A stretch of DNA of 64,000 bases from Catellatospora sp. TT07R-123 (GCF_018327705.1 NZ_BNEM01000001.1:2480001-2544000), one strand, 5' to 3'. Shown: positions 1-8,274, counted from the stretch's first letter. Numbers and translations are program-made. The notes: generated from the sequence alone by a model not told the origin.

Positions 1-235
1 TGATCTCGAGGTCGCCGGTGCGCGGGTCCTGCGGCAGGTAGCCGACGGGTCCGCGCCGGTCGACCAGCCCCGCGTAGGGCGAGCCCTCCCCTGCGAGCAC
101 CTTCAGGGTGGTGGTCTTGCCGGCACCGTTGCGGCCGACGAGGCCGATGCGGTCGCCGGGCTGGACCCGCAGAGCGGTCTCCCCCAGGAGGATGCGCGCG
201 CCTGCGCGCAGTTCCAGGCCGGTGGCCGTGATCAT
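1..235 (-). CDS. ABC-F family ATP-binding protein, N-terminal part only (gene runs off the window)
   Basis: The first 78 codons are visible, starting at ATG 235 and running off the left edge. A Walker A motif GRNGAGKT lies at residues 34-41, and a Q-loop segment GYLPQDP at about 67-73. An N-terminus that opens directly on an ATPase domain with no membrane segment is typical of soluble ABC-F proteins, which act on the ribosome in translation rescue or antibiotic resistance. A GGGAGA Shine-Dalgarno lies just upstream of the ATG. It is transcribed divergently from the metallopeptidase gene. The second ATPase domain is outside the window, so an ordinary ABC importer ATPase cannot be fully excluded. 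Confidence 0.7.
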   Translation of the reverse strand, partial: MITATGLELRAGARILLGETALRVQPGDRIGLVGRNGAGKTTTLKVLAGEGSPYAGLVDRRGPVGYLPQDPRTGDLEI

Positions 236-386
236 GATCTCTCCCAGGTCGGGGGCGGCCACCGGGTGGCACAGGGAACGAGGAACCCATTCTACCGGGG
301 GTGCCGACCATGCCTGCCACGGCATTTGGCCGTTCGACGCCATGATTTGGGTGTAATTGCCCACAAACATGCTTAGGCTGGCCAAC

Positions 387-1409
387 GTGAGCATCAATGA
401 AAACGCCGAACTCGACCCGTCCCAGGTCGAGGACATGCGTGGGCAGGGCGGCGGAGGCGGCGGAGGCGGCTTCAACTTCCCACCCATGGGCGGCGGCGGA
501 GGCGGCGGCATGGGCGGCGCCGGTGCCGGTTGCCTGGGCGCCCTGCTGCCCAGCCTGCTGCGTAGCAAGATCGGCATGGTGGTGCTGCTGGTCGGGGCGC
601 TGTGCGTGGGCATCCTGCTGTGCACCGGCGGCGGTTCCGGCATCTTCAGCGGTCTCGGCGGGGTCGAGCAGCCCGCCACCCAGAAGCAGCCCGGCGACAC
701 GGGCGCCACCGGGGACCTGGCCACCAAGTGCGGCAAGGACAACCCCGACCGCTTCAACGACGCGGCCTGCCGCAACCTGCTCTACATCAACTCGATCCAG
801 AACTACTGGCAGAGCGCGATGCCGCAGTACTTCGGCCAGCCGTACCAGAAGGCGACCACGCGGTACTTCACCGGCTCGGTCAACACCGCGTGCGGCCCGG
901 CCACCTCCGGCGTCGGCCCGTTCTACTGCCCCGGCGACAACCACGTGTACATCGACCTGGCCTTCTACAACGAGCTGGCCAGCCGGTTCGGCGCCAAGGG
1001 CCAGTTCGCCCAGGCGTACGTGCTCGCCCACGAGTACGGCCACCACATCCAGACCCTGACCGGCACCGAGGCCCAGGTGCGCCGCGCCCAGCAGCGCGAC
1101 CCGTCCAACGCCAACCGCTACTCGGTCGCGATGGAGCTCCAGGCCGACTGCTACGCCGGGGTGTGGGCCAACGCGGCCAGCAAGACCACGGACGCCACCG
1201 GCGCCCCGCTGTTCAAGAGCGTCACCCAGCAGGACATCGACCAGGCGCTCGAAGCGGCCGCGGCCGTCGGCGACGACGCGATCCAGCAGAAGGCCGGCGC
1301 CCGGATCAACCAGGACGCGTTCACGCACGGCTCGTCCGAGCAGCGCCAGCAGTGGTTCAACCAGGGCTACACCAGCGGCGACCCCCGCAAGTGCAACACG
1401 TTTTCATAG
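387..1409 (+). CDS. Neutral zinc metallopeptidase (YpfJ/KPN_02809 family), membrane anchored
   Basis: The 340-residue product has a glycine-rich N-terminal linker, one membrane segment near residues 60-82 and a C-terminal domain with the zinc site HEYGHH at 215-220, followed by a downstream ELQADC segment that should supply a further ligand. This is the layout of the putative neutral zinc metallopeptidase family, whose substrates are unknown. GTG 387 is preferred because a TAGGCT -10 hexamer (374-379) ends 7 bases before it, which implies a leaderless transcript. An in-frame TTG at 357 and ATG at 369 lie upstream but would overlap this promoter. The active-site domain is probably extracytoplasmic. 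Confidence 0.85.
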   Translation: MSINENAELDPSQVEDMRGQGGGGGGGGFNFPPMGGGGGGGMGGAGAGCLGALLPSLLRSKIGMVVLLVGALCVGILLCTGGGSGIFSGLGGVEQPATQKQPGDTGATGDLATKCGKDNPDRFNDAACRNLLYINSIQNYWQSAMPQYFGQPYQKATTRYFTGSVNTACGPATSGVGPFYCPGDNHVYIDLAFYNELASRFGAKGQFAQAYVLAHEYGHHIQTLTGTEAQVRRAQQRDPSNANRYSVAMELQADCYAGVWANAASKTTDATGAPLFKSVTQQDIDQALEAAAAVGDDAIQQKAGARINQDAFTHGSSEQRQQWFNQGYTSGDPRKCNTFS

Positions 1410-1521
1410 GCGGCCGCCTTCGCGGCCGCGGCGCGATCGCCCGAAGGCGGCGTCTTCCCTCGTCGCTGCGGGGCCTTCGGCCCCGTCACGCTCCTCAGTC
1501 CAGACGCCGCCGCGATCGCGC
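1410..1521. terminator. Compound hairpin region between convergent genes (probable bidirectional terminator)
   Basis: Directly after the metallopeptidase stop, GCGGCCGC-CTTC-GCGGCCGC (1410-1429) forms an 8-bp stem with a 4-base loop. Then GCGCGATCGC (1431-1440) pairs with GCGATCGCGC (1512-1521), and GGCGGCGTCT (1446-1455) with AGACGCCGCC (1502-1511). This gives about 20 bp of stem interrupted by one 5-base bulge. The enclosed loop carries a further hairpin, CGGGGCC-TTC-GGCCCCG (1469-1485). It lies between genes that converge from both strands. No U-tract is present, as is common for actinobacterial terminators. Confidence 0.6.
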
Positions 1522-1538
1522 GATCCCGGTGGGCCGGG

Positions 1539-2168
1539 TCAGGGCACCAGGTGGATACGGATGTTGTGGGCCAGGGCGACGGCGTCCACCAGGATCGCGT
1601 GGCGGGGTTCCGGGACGTCCAGCAGTCGCTCGTGGCGCAGCGGCAGCAGCGGTTCCAGCCGCTTGTCGGTGAGGATCGACTCGACGGTGCCCCGGTCGCC
1701 GCCGCAGACCAGGGCGGCCATGCTGTCGGCGTACGGCAGCAGGATCCGCGCCGCGACGTCGGCCGCGTCCTGCGCCGCCGCGCTGGCCTGGTTGTCCCGC
1801 CGCCGCGCGTACCGCTGCTGCGACCAGCCTCCCGCCGCCGTCCGCGCCTGCACGTAGAACGTGTCCACCTTGGACGCGATCAGCTCGTCGCCGTCGGCGA
1901 CCCCGACCGCGACGGCGTTGCGCCGGGCCAGCAGCAGCCCGAGCCGCCGAGGCAGGGCCAGCTCGGCCAGCAGCGCGTCGACGTCGGCGACCTCCGGCAG
2001 CCCCGGCGGCGGCACCAGCAGCGCGGTGTCGCCGTTGGCGGCGACCAGCTTCAGCCCCTCCTCGGCGGCGCCGTCGTGGCGCGAGTAGAAGCCGTCCAGC
2101 CAGCGGCGCAGCCGTCGCGGCTGCACCTCGGCCCAGCGTCCCCCGCCGCTGGCGGGCTTGGCGACCAT
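1539..2168 (-). CDS. acVLRF1-family peptidyl-tRNA hydrolase (Vms1-like release factor)
   Basis: The 209-residue product begins AKPASGGGRW after its first residues and contains GGWSQQRYARRR at about 113-124. The glutamine-bearing GGWSQQR loop is the hallmark of the actinobacterial VLRF1 family. Related Vms1/ANKZF1 release factors use such a glutamine to hydrolyse peptidyl-tRNA on stalled large subunits, so a role in ribosome-associated quality control is expected. Start ATG 2168 overlaps the upstream aminotransferase stop (TGATG), indicating translational coupling. The gene converges on the metallopeptidase. Family assignment is firm; the cellular substrate is inference. Confidence 0.85.
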   Translation of the reverse strand: MVAKPASGGGRWAEVQPRRLRRWLDGFYSRHDGAAEEGLKLVAANGDTALLVPPPGLPEVADVDALLAELALPRRLGLLLARRNAVAVGVADGDELIASKVDTFYVQARTAAGGWSQQRYARRRDNQASAAAQDAADVAARILLPYADSMAALVCGGDRGTVESILTDKRLEPLLPLRHERLLDVPEPRHAILVDAVALAHNIRIHLVP

Positions 2169-3226
2169 CAGGACAGCAGCGCCGCGACGGCGGCGTCCAC
2201 ATCGGCCGCGGTGGTGTACACGTGGAACGCCGCCCGGACCCGCCCGCCGCGTACGGCGGCGCGGATGCCCGCGGCGGCCAGCTTCTGCTCCGCGCCGGGC
2301 ACGTCCACGGTGACGATGGCGCTGTCGCGCGGGGGCAGCCCGAGCCCGGCCAGGAACCGGTTGGCCAGCGCCACGTCGTGGGCCTGGATGTTCGCCACGC
2401 CGATCTGCTCGATCAGCTCCAGCGCGGGCGCGGTGCCGACCCAGGCGTGCCAGGCGGGCGAGACGTCGAACGCGCGGGCGTCCTTGGCCAGGCGCAGCGG
2501 CAGCCCGTAGTAGCCGCTGTGCGGGTCCTCGGCGGCGAACCAGCCCGCCTGCGACGGCCGCATCCGCTCGCGCAGCTGCGGGGCCAGGTAGGCGAAGCCG
2601 GTGCCGCGCGGCGACATGAGCCACTTGTACGCCCCGGCGACCACCACGTCGGCCAGCGCCCCGTCGAACGGCAGCCAGCCGCAGGCCTGGGTCGCGTCGA
2701 CCACCACCCACGCCCCGGCCGCCCGCGCCGCGGCGACGATGCCCGCGTAGTCGGCCAGCCGCCCGTCCAGCGACTGGACCAGCGCGAACGAGACCACGTC
2801 GACGCCGGCGTCGATGCGGTCGGCCAGCTCCGCCAGCGGCGCCGTACGCACGGTGACGCCGCGGTCGGCCTGCACCGCGAACGGGAACACCGCCGAGGTG
2901 AACTCCTGCTCCGGCACCAGCACCACGCCGCCGTCGGGGACCGCGTCGGCGACGGACGCGAGCAGCTGCGACACCTGCGAGCCGACGGCGACGTCGGCCG
3001 GGTCGACCCCGATCAGCCGGGCGTACGACGCGCGCGCCAGTTCGGTGGCGTCGGCCCAGCCCTCCCACGAGACCCGGCCGGCCCGCCAGTCGTCCTGTGC
3101 CCGCTGGAGCGCGTCCCACGCCGGGGTGGGCGGCAGCCCGAAGCTGGCCGTGTTGAGGAACCCGGGCTCGGCGGCCCACAGGTGGGCCGCACCGGCCACA
3201 CCCGCACCGCTCGGACTAGTGTTCAT
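2168..3226 (-). CDS. PLP-dependent aminotransferase, class V fold
   Basis: The 352-residue protein has class V (cysteine desulfurase/kynureninase-like) features: VVVDATQ with Asp177 for the pyridine nitrogen, and AGAYKW with Lys201 as the predicted Schiff-base lysine. No catalytic cysteine loop like that of SufS is evident, so this is unlikely to be a desulfurase. ATG 3226 is chosen because it starts a recognisable N-terminus (AAEPGFLNTASFG); the longer reading frame upstream is low-complexity read-through. Its stop overlaps the acVLRF1 start by one base, so the two form an operon. The substrate cannot be told from sequence. Confidence 0.8.
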   Translation of the reverse strand: MNTSPSGAGVAGAAHLWAAEPGFLNTASFGLPPTPAWDALQRAQDDWRAGRVSWEGWADATELARASYARLIGVDPADVAVGSQVSQLLASVADAVPDGGVVLVPEQEFTSAVFPFAVQADRGVTVRTAPLAELADRIDAGVDVVSFALVQSLDGRLADYAGIVAAARAAGAWVVVDATQACGWLPFDGALADVVVAGAYKWLMSPRGTGFAYLAPQLRERMRPSQAGWFAAEDPHSGYYGLPLRLAKDARAFDVSPAWHAWVGTAPALELIEQIGVANIQAHDVALANRFLAGLGLPPRDSAIVTVDVPGAEQKLAAAGIRAAVRGGRVRAAFHVYTTAADVDAAVAALLS

Positions 3227-3285
3227 GAACCGCAGTATTTCACCGACCTGCGGGTACGCACGCGGGCCAATACGGGAGTGGTGGC

Positions 3286-3957
3286 ATGGCGCAGCAGTTG
3301 CTGGCCCGCCTGGAGGCGGGGCTGACCGCGGCGGCGGACCCGGACCGCGCCCCGGCGATGCGGGCCTACCTGCGCGACCAGTTCGCGTTCCTGGGCGTGC
3401 CGAACCCGGGCGTGCGCGCGGTGGTGCGGGCGGCCGAGGCGGGCCTGCCGGCACCCGGCCAGGACCAGCTGCGCGAGCTGGCGCTGGCGTGCTGGCAGCG
3501 GCCCGAGCGCGAGTACCAGTACGCCGCCCTGCTGGTGCTGCGCCGCCACGCGAAGGTGCTGCGGCCGGACTTCCTGGACACCGCCCGGCACCTGATCGTC
3601 ACGAAGTCGTGGTGGGAGACGGTCGACACGATCGCCCCGCACGTGGTCGGGCCGATGGTGGCCCGGCACCCGGAACTGGTCGCGGCGATGGACGGGTGGA
3701 ACGCCGGGGACCAGCTGTGGCTGATCCGGGCCTCGATCCTGCACCAGCTCGCCTACGGGCGGGCCACCGACGCGGGTCGGCTGTTCGGCTACTGCGCCGC
3801 GCGGGCCGGGCACCCCGACTTCTTCGTACGCAAGGCGATCGGCTGGGCGCTGCGCCAGCACGCCCGGACCGACCCGGACGCGGTCCGCGCGTTCGTCGCC
3901 GCGACCCCGCAGCTGTCGGGCCTGTCCCGGCGCGAGGCGCTCAAGCACCTGGGCTGA
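3286..3957 (+). CDS. DNA alkylation repair protein, AlkD family
   Basis: The 223-residue all-helical protein carries the AlkD signatures SWWETVD at 108-114 and, near residue 180, DFFVRKAIGWALRQHAR. AlkD-type glycosylases use a HEAT-like repeat scaffold to excise positively charged alkylated bases such as 3- and 7-methylpurines without flipping the base. Length matches the family (about 220-240). A GGAGTGGTGG stretch before ATG 3286 serves as ribosome binding site. It is divergent from the aminotransferase, with about 60 bases of shared upstream region. Confidence 0.85.
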   Translation: MAQQLLARLEAGLTAAADPDRAPAMRAYLRDQFAFLGVPNPGVRAVVRAAEAGLPAPGQDQLRELALACWQRPEREYQYAALLVLRRHAKVLRPDFLDTARHLIVTKSWWETVDTIAPHVVGPMVARHPELVAAMDGWNAGDQLWLIRASILHQLAYGRATDAGRLFGYCAARAGHPDFFVRKAIGWALRQHARTDPDAVRAFVAATPQLSGLSRREALKHLG

Positions 3958-3996
3958 GCCGCCCCGGCCGGGCGCCCGCCCGTGGTAGGACGGGGT

Positions 3997-4653
3997 GTGG
4001 AGTCGAATCCGCTGGCCCGCACCGTGGCGTTCACCGACGGCGTGGTGGCCATCGCGCTCACGCTGCTGGTGCTGCCGCTGGCCGACACCGCCAAGGAGGC
4101 GGCGGTCATCCCGATCGGCCAGCTCGTCCGGGTGCACGCGGGCGACTTCCTCGCGTTCGTGATGTCGTTCCTGGTGGTCTCGCTGTTCTGGATGGTGCAC
4201 CGGCGCATCTTCGAGAACCTCGTCAGCGCGGGCGAGGGCGTGATGATGCTCAACATCATGTGGCTGCTGGGCGTGGTGTTCCTGCCCGTGCCCACGGCGG
4301 TGCTGACCTACGAGACGAACCCCGACGGCGGCTCGGCCGTGCTGTACATGGTGAACCTGACCTTCATCGCGCTGTCGGGCCTGCTGCTGGCGCTGCGCAT
4401 CCGGCACCGGCCGGTGCTGCAGCGCCCCGACCGGGGCAAGGCGATCCAGCGGTCGGTCCGGCGCGGCGTCGTCTCCACCTCGGCGATGGTGCTGACGCTG
4501 CTGGCCGCCATACCCCTGGGCACGCTGGCGCTGCCCCTGCTGGCCCTGCTGCCGCTGCTGCAGATCGCCGCCGCCCGCCGCTGGGCCAGGCAGCACGGCG
4601 GCGACGCCGATCAGGCCGACGCCGAGTTCACAGCGCCTGACGAACCAGAGTGA
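3997..4653 (+). CDS. TMEM175-family (DUF1211) membrane protein, probable potassium channel
   Basis: This hydrophobic protein of about 218 residues begins with LARTVAFTDGVVAIALTLL. The family signature is an FSDGV-type motif in the first helix; here it reads FTDGV (residues 12-16). Bacterial TMEM175 proteins are tetrameric K+ channels with hydrophobic gating. Roughly six membrane segments are visible. GTG 3997 is preferred because TAGGAC (3986-3991) ends 5 bases upstream and could be a -10 element; GTG 3982 is the alternative. The 3' end overlaps the convergent HAD gene by 26 bases. Confidence 0.75.
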   Translation: MESNPLARTVAFTDGVVAIALTLLVLPLADTAKEAAVIPIGQLVRVHAGDFLAFVMSFLVVSLFWMVHRRIFENLVSAGEGVMMLNIMWLLGVVFLPVPTAVLTYETNPDGGSAVLYMVNLTFIALSGLLLALRIRHRPVLQRPDRGKAIQRSVRRGVVSTSAMVLTLLAAIPLGTLALPLLALLPLLQIAAARRWARQHGGDADQADAEFTAPDEPE

Positions 4654-5356
4654 GCAGCTCGTCGCCGTCGGCGACCACCACGTCCGGCGTGTGCTCGCTC
4701 TCGGGGGTCTCGCCGTGCGGCATGAGGATCGCCGCGCCGACGCCCGCCCGGCGCGCGCAGGCGATGTCGCGGTGGGGCTGGTCGCCGACGAACCAGCACG
4801 CGGCCGGGTCGACGCCCAGCTCGCGGGTGGCCGCCCAGATCATGCTCGGGTGCGGCTTGTACACGCCCAGCTCGTCGCTGTAGATCTGCGTCGCCAGCGC
4901 CCCGGTGACACCCAGCTCGTCGAGCACGTCGCGGTGCGCCTGGCCGGACCGGGTGTTGCTGACCACCGCCACCGGCATGCCCCGGCCGACGGTGAAGTCG
5001 AGCACGTCGGCCATGCCCTTGCGCAGCGCCCAGCTCGGCCGCAGCGTCCACATCCGGGTCAGGTCGCTGGCGTGCACCAGCACCGTCGCCCGCGCCACCG
5101 CCGGCCACTGCGCCGCCACCAGCTCGCCCCACAGGTGCTCGTGGCTGACCTCGATGCAGTTCTCGGTCTCCTCGCGCAGCCGGTCGCGTTCGGCGTCGGC
5201 GTGCTCCAGCGACGCCCTGACCTCCTGCTCGGTCAGCGCGCCCGCCACGAGCTGGCGGACGCGCTGCACGAGGGCGAGGTAAGGGTCCTCCGCCTTCCGG
5301 GATTCGACGATCACGCCGCCGAAGTCGAGCAGCAACGCGGCAGGGGTAGGCAGCAT
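4628..5356 (-). CDS. HAD-superfamily hydrolase (subfamily IA-like)
   Basis: The 242-residue protein has HAD motif I LLLDFGGVI with nucleophile Asp11 (the DxG variant seen in YihX-like members), motif II VVSNT, motif III lysine in YKPHP and motif IV VGDQPHRD. An alpha-helical cap is inserted after motif I. The expected activity is phosphatase or dehalogenase-type hydrolysis on a small phosphorylated metabolite; substrate unknown. It sits 5 bases downstream of the LysE exporter gene on the same strand, so the two are probably co-transcribed. Confidence 0.8.
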   Translation of the reverse strand: MLPTPAALLLDFGGVIVESRKAEDPYLALVQRVRQLVAGALTEQEVRASLEHADAERDRLREETENCIEVSHEHLWGELVAAQWPAVARATVLVHASDLTRMWTLRPSWALRKGMADVLDFTVGRGMPVAVVSNTRSGQAHRDVLDELGVTGALATQIYSDELGVYKPHPSMIWAATRELGVDPAACWFVGDQPHRDIACARRAGVGAAILMPHGETPESEHTPDVVVADGDELLTLVRQAL

Positions 5357-5361
5357 GGCGC

Positions 5362-5988
5362 CTACTCTGCCACGATCAGCCCCACCGCGAGAACCGTGAT
5401 CACGGCGCTGGACAGCAAAGCCGTGACCAGCCTGCCGCGGGGACCGGTCAGCGCCCGGCCGACCAGCGCGCCGCTGCCGGCGACCAGCAGCTGCCAGCTC
5501 GCCGAGGCCAGGAACGCCGCCGCGACGAAGACCGCGCCCTGCCAGCCGGTGATGGCCGCCGACGCGGTGCCGCCGAGGACCAGGGCACCGAAGTAGACGA
5601 TCGTCATCGGGTTGAGCAGGGTCAGCCCGAGCAGGGCGGCGAACGCCCGGCCGGGACTGCTCAGGCCGGACGCCTCGCGGGCGCGGGCCGGATCGCGGAA
5701 GTGGCGGACCGCCCCGTACGCGGTGTGTGCGGCCAGGTAGACCAGGACGACGACGGCGACCCAGCGCAGCGGGCCGGAGACCGGCTCGATCCAGTGGGCC
5801 AGCGCCGCCCCGCCGAGCACGGCGGCCAGCGCGTAGACGCCGTCGGCGGTGGCCACGCCCAGCGCGGCCCCGGCGCCGATCCGCAGCGAGGTACGGGCGG
5901 TGAGGCTCATCAGCAGCATGGCGATCGCCCCGACGGGCACGGCTACGCCGTACCCGGCCAGCAGGCCCGCCACGAACGCGGCGGTCAC
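5362..5988 (-). CDS. LysE/RhtB-family exporter
   Basis: The 208-residue integral membrane protein starts FVAGLLAGYGVAVPVGAIAM, the N-terminal GxxxxxxPGP-like region of LysE-superfamily exporters (here VAVPVGAIA). It has about six hydrophobic segments and a polar central loop (RHFRDPARAREASG). Members export amino acids or related small metabolites. It lies 5 bases upstream of the HAD gene. The 165 bases upstream, before the polymerase gene, hold no gene I can support. Substrate is unknown. Confidence 0.8.
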   Translation of the reverse strand: MTAAFVAGLLAGYGVAVPVGAIAMLLMSLTARTSLRIGAGAALGVATADGVYALAAVLGGAALAHWIEPVSGPLRWVAVVVLVYLAAHTAYGAVRHFRDPARAREASGLSSPGRAFAALLGLTLLNPMTIVYFGALVLGGTASAAITGWQGAVFVAAAFLASASWQLLVAGSGALVGRALTGPRGRLVTALLSSAVITVLAVGLIVAE

Positions 5989-6153
5989 GAGCGGAAGATG
6001 CTCGATCCGGCCGCGGACCTCCGCTGCTGTCGACCCCGTCCTTCCGCCGTGGCGGACAGGGGCGCGAGGCGCGAGAAGTGTGCGGTCATGCCCGCCATCC
6101 TGCCCACCCGCCCCGGGGACCCGCTACCTGTTTTCCCGTCGATGTCCCCGACG

Positions 6154-7377
6154 TCAGTGCGGGTGCGCGACGGTGGCGAACGGGTCGTAGTCGACCTCCA
6201 GCGGCTCCTGCGGCGGCCGCTGCGGTTCCGGCACGTGCTGGAGGTTGACCCGGATGCGGTACCAGACCGAGCTGCGCCCCCGCATCCCGTCGACGAGCAC
6301 GTCGATCGGCTGGAGCAGCGCCGCCACCGCCGCGTGCCGCGCCTTCCAGCGCTCGAACCCGGCCAGCGCCTCGTCCTTCGTCTTCGCTCGCGCGATCTCG
6401 ATCAGCGGCATCGTCGGCTGGCGCCGCCCGGTGCCACTGCCCCTTGGTGCCCTGGGCGGCTTCTCCGCCGGGCCGAGCCGCTCGGCCAGCGCCAGCAGGC
6501 CGTCCAGCGACCCGGCGGCATCGTCCATGCCCGCCCACGGGTCGCCGCGCTCGGCGAACCGGGCCGCGACGCTGGTCAGGGTGAACCGCTCCGCGCGGCA
6601 GCTCGGCACCTCGGCCCAGGCCAGCGGCGTGGACACGCGCGCGTCCGGCGTCGCCCGCACCGAGTACGCCGAGGCCACCGTCCGGTCCTTGGCGTTCTGG
6701 TTGAAGTCGACGAAGACGCCCTCCCGGTCCTCCTTCCACCACCTGCCGGTGGCCAGGTCCGGCACCCGGTGCTCGACCTCGCGGGCCACCGCCTCGGCGG
6801 CCAGCCGCACCTGCGGGTACGTCCAGCGCGGCTCGATCCGGGCGTAGATGTGGAACCCGCGCGAGCCCGACGTCTTGGGCCACGCGGTCAGCCCGTGCTC
6901 CTCCAGCACCTCGCGGGCCACCTGGGCCACGTCGAGGATCTGCGGCCAGTCCGAACCCGGCATCGGATCCAGGTCGATGCGCAGCTCATCCGGGTGGTCC
7001 AGATCCTCGGCCTGGACCGGGTGCGGGTTGAGGTCTACGCAGCCGAGGTTCACCACCCAGGCCAGCGCAGCGGCGTCACGGACCACGACCTCGTCGGCGG
7101 AGGTGCCCGAGGCGTACCGCAGCTGCGCGACCTCGATCCAGTCCGGCCGCTTCTCGGGCGCCCGCTTCTGGAAGAACGCCTCCTCGTCGATGCCCTTGAC
7201 GAAGCGCTTGAGGATCATCGGCCGCCCGCGTACGCCGCGCAGCGCGCCCTGCGCCACCCCGAGGTAGTACCGCACCAGGTCCAGCTTGGTGAGCCCACTC
7301 GCGGCGAACACCACCTTGTCCGGACTGGTGACGGTCACCTCCCGCCCGTCGATCTCCAGCACCTCGCTCTTGGCCAT
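6154..7377 (-). CDS. Stand-alone LigD-type polymerase domain (archaeo-eukaryotic primase fold)
   Basis: The 407-residue protein matches the LigD polymerase domain, with catalytic acidic motif RIDLDP (Asp135, Asp137), the SGSRGFHIY motif at 170-178 and a later VFVDFNQN motif supplying the third acidic residue. No ligase or nuclease module is attached, so this is the PolD/Prim-PolD type rather than full LigD. Such enzymes add ribo- or deoxyribonucleotides and are implicated in end joining or gap repair. The extra C-terminal part of about 100 residues (WKARHAAVAALLQPIDVLV) is seen in mycobacterial stand-alone homologues. No Ku gene is nearby. It follows a GNAT gene by 33 bases. Confidence 0.85.
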   Translation of the reverse strand: MAKSEVLEIDGREVTVTSPDKVVFAASGLTKLDLVRYYLGVAQGALRGVRGRPMILKRFVKGIDEEAFFQKRAPEKRPDWIEVAQLRYASGTSADEVVVRDAAALAWVVNLGCVDLNPHPVQAEDLDHPDELRIDLDPMPGSDWPQILDVAQVAREVLEEHGLTAWPKTSGSRGFHIYARIEPRWTYPQVRLAAEAVAREVEHRVPDLATGRWWKEDREGVFVDFNQNAKDRTVASAYSVRATPDARVSTPLAWAEVPSCRAERFTLTSVAARFAERGDPWAGMDDAAGSLDGLLALAERLGPAEKPPRAPRGSGTGRRQPTMPLIEIARAKTKDEALAGFERWKARHAAVAALLQPIDVLVDGMRGRSSVWYRIRVNLQHVPEPQRPPQEPLEVDYDPFATVAHPH

Positions 7378-7410
7378 GACCCCACTCTAGGGAAACCGGC
7401 CGACACCGGG

Positions 7411-8145
7411 TCAGCTGATGCGATGGCGGACCCAGACGTTGGGCTCGACGTAGACGGCGCTGTCGTGGGCGGTGTCGACGTTGACCGGGGCCAGCGCGAA
7501 CGGCACATGCACCGGTCCGTCGGCGTCGAACGGCAGCCCGGTGCGCTCGCGCCACTCGGCCAGCGTGCCCGGGATGACCATGGACCGCGGCGCCACCTTC
7601 TCGATCACGCCGCCCGCGCGCACGTGCACCCGCAGCCACGGGTCGACGGGCAGGCCGTCGGGGCGGGTGCGGAACGCGTACGACGTCATCGGCTCGTCGG
7701 GGTCGGCCTTGCCGTTGGGCCGCACGGGCGCGACCAGGTCGGAGAAGCCCAGCCGGGCCACGTTGTCGCGCATCGCGGCCAGCATCAGCGACGACAGCCC
7801 CTTGCCCTGCATGTCCTTGCGGATCCCGATCTCGATCGCGGACACGATCGTCGGAGTCTCGCCCATCAGGTGGGCGCGGATGCCGCGCCGGATCGCCGCG
7901 TCCCAGCCGTCGTCGGGCAGTTCGTCGCCGGCGGGCGTGAACGGGATGCTGTACGCCTGCGCCACGACCGTGCCCGGCGCGTCGGGATCCTCGGCGACCA
8001 GCACGAACTCCGGGAAGATCCGGTGCGCCACGGAGTAGTAGATCGAGGAGATCGGGTCGTGGCGCATGAACTCCGGCCACGGAGAGGGCATGTCCCACAT
8101 GGGTTCGAGCAGTTCGGGACGGTCGGCCAGGACGGAGATACGCAT
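7411..8145 (-). CDS. GNAT-family N-acetyltransferase
   Basis: The 244-residue protein contains the acetyl-CoA binding segment IGIRKDMQGKGLSSLMLAAM, a QGKG form of the R/QxxGxG/A motif A. The N-terminal half is aromatic-rich (DMPSPWPEF). ATG 8145 is selected because an AGGAGG Shine-Dalgarno lies 7 bases upstream; the longer reading frame to 8202 has no such site. It may be co-transcribed with the polymerase gene 33 bases downstream. The acceptor substrate is unknown. Confidence 0.75.
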   Translation of the reverse strand: MRISVLADRPELLEPMWDMPSPWPEFMRHDPISSIYYSVAHRIFPEFVLVAEDPDAPGTVVAQAYSIPFTPAGDELPDDGWDAAIRRGIRAHLMGETPTIVSAIEIGIRKDMQGKGLSSLMLAAMRDNVARLGFSDLVAPVRPNGKADPDEPMTSYAFRTRPDGLPVDPWLRVHVRAGGVIEKVAPRSMVIPGTLAEWRERTGLPFDADGPVHVPFALAPVNVDTAHDSAVYVEPNVWVRHRIS

Positions 8146-8219
8146 GCCCCGCACCCTCCTACACCCCACCCCCACCCGCCAACCGGTTAACCACCCGCCC
8201 ACGCTTCAAGATCGGCCAA

Positions 8220-8274
8220 GTTGCCGGGCAATCGGGCGAAAGAGCGGCCAAGATACGCCCGATTGCCCGGCAAC
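8220..8274. repeat. Perfect intergenic palindrome, copy 1 of a two-copy family
   Basis: GTTGCCGGGCAATCGGGCG (8220-8238) and its exact complement (8256-8274) flank a 17-base loop. The core arm GTTGCCGGGCAATCGGGC recurs at 42594-42656, also with a 17-base loop but different loop sequence. It lies between two minus-strand genes and is separate from the suf terminator. Confidence 0.85.

Noticed and set aside
357-1409. Longer metallopeptidase starting at TTG 357 or ATG 369
   Set aside because: These starts lie in or before the TAGGCT -10 element and add residues not typical of the family; GTG 387 fits a leaderless start.
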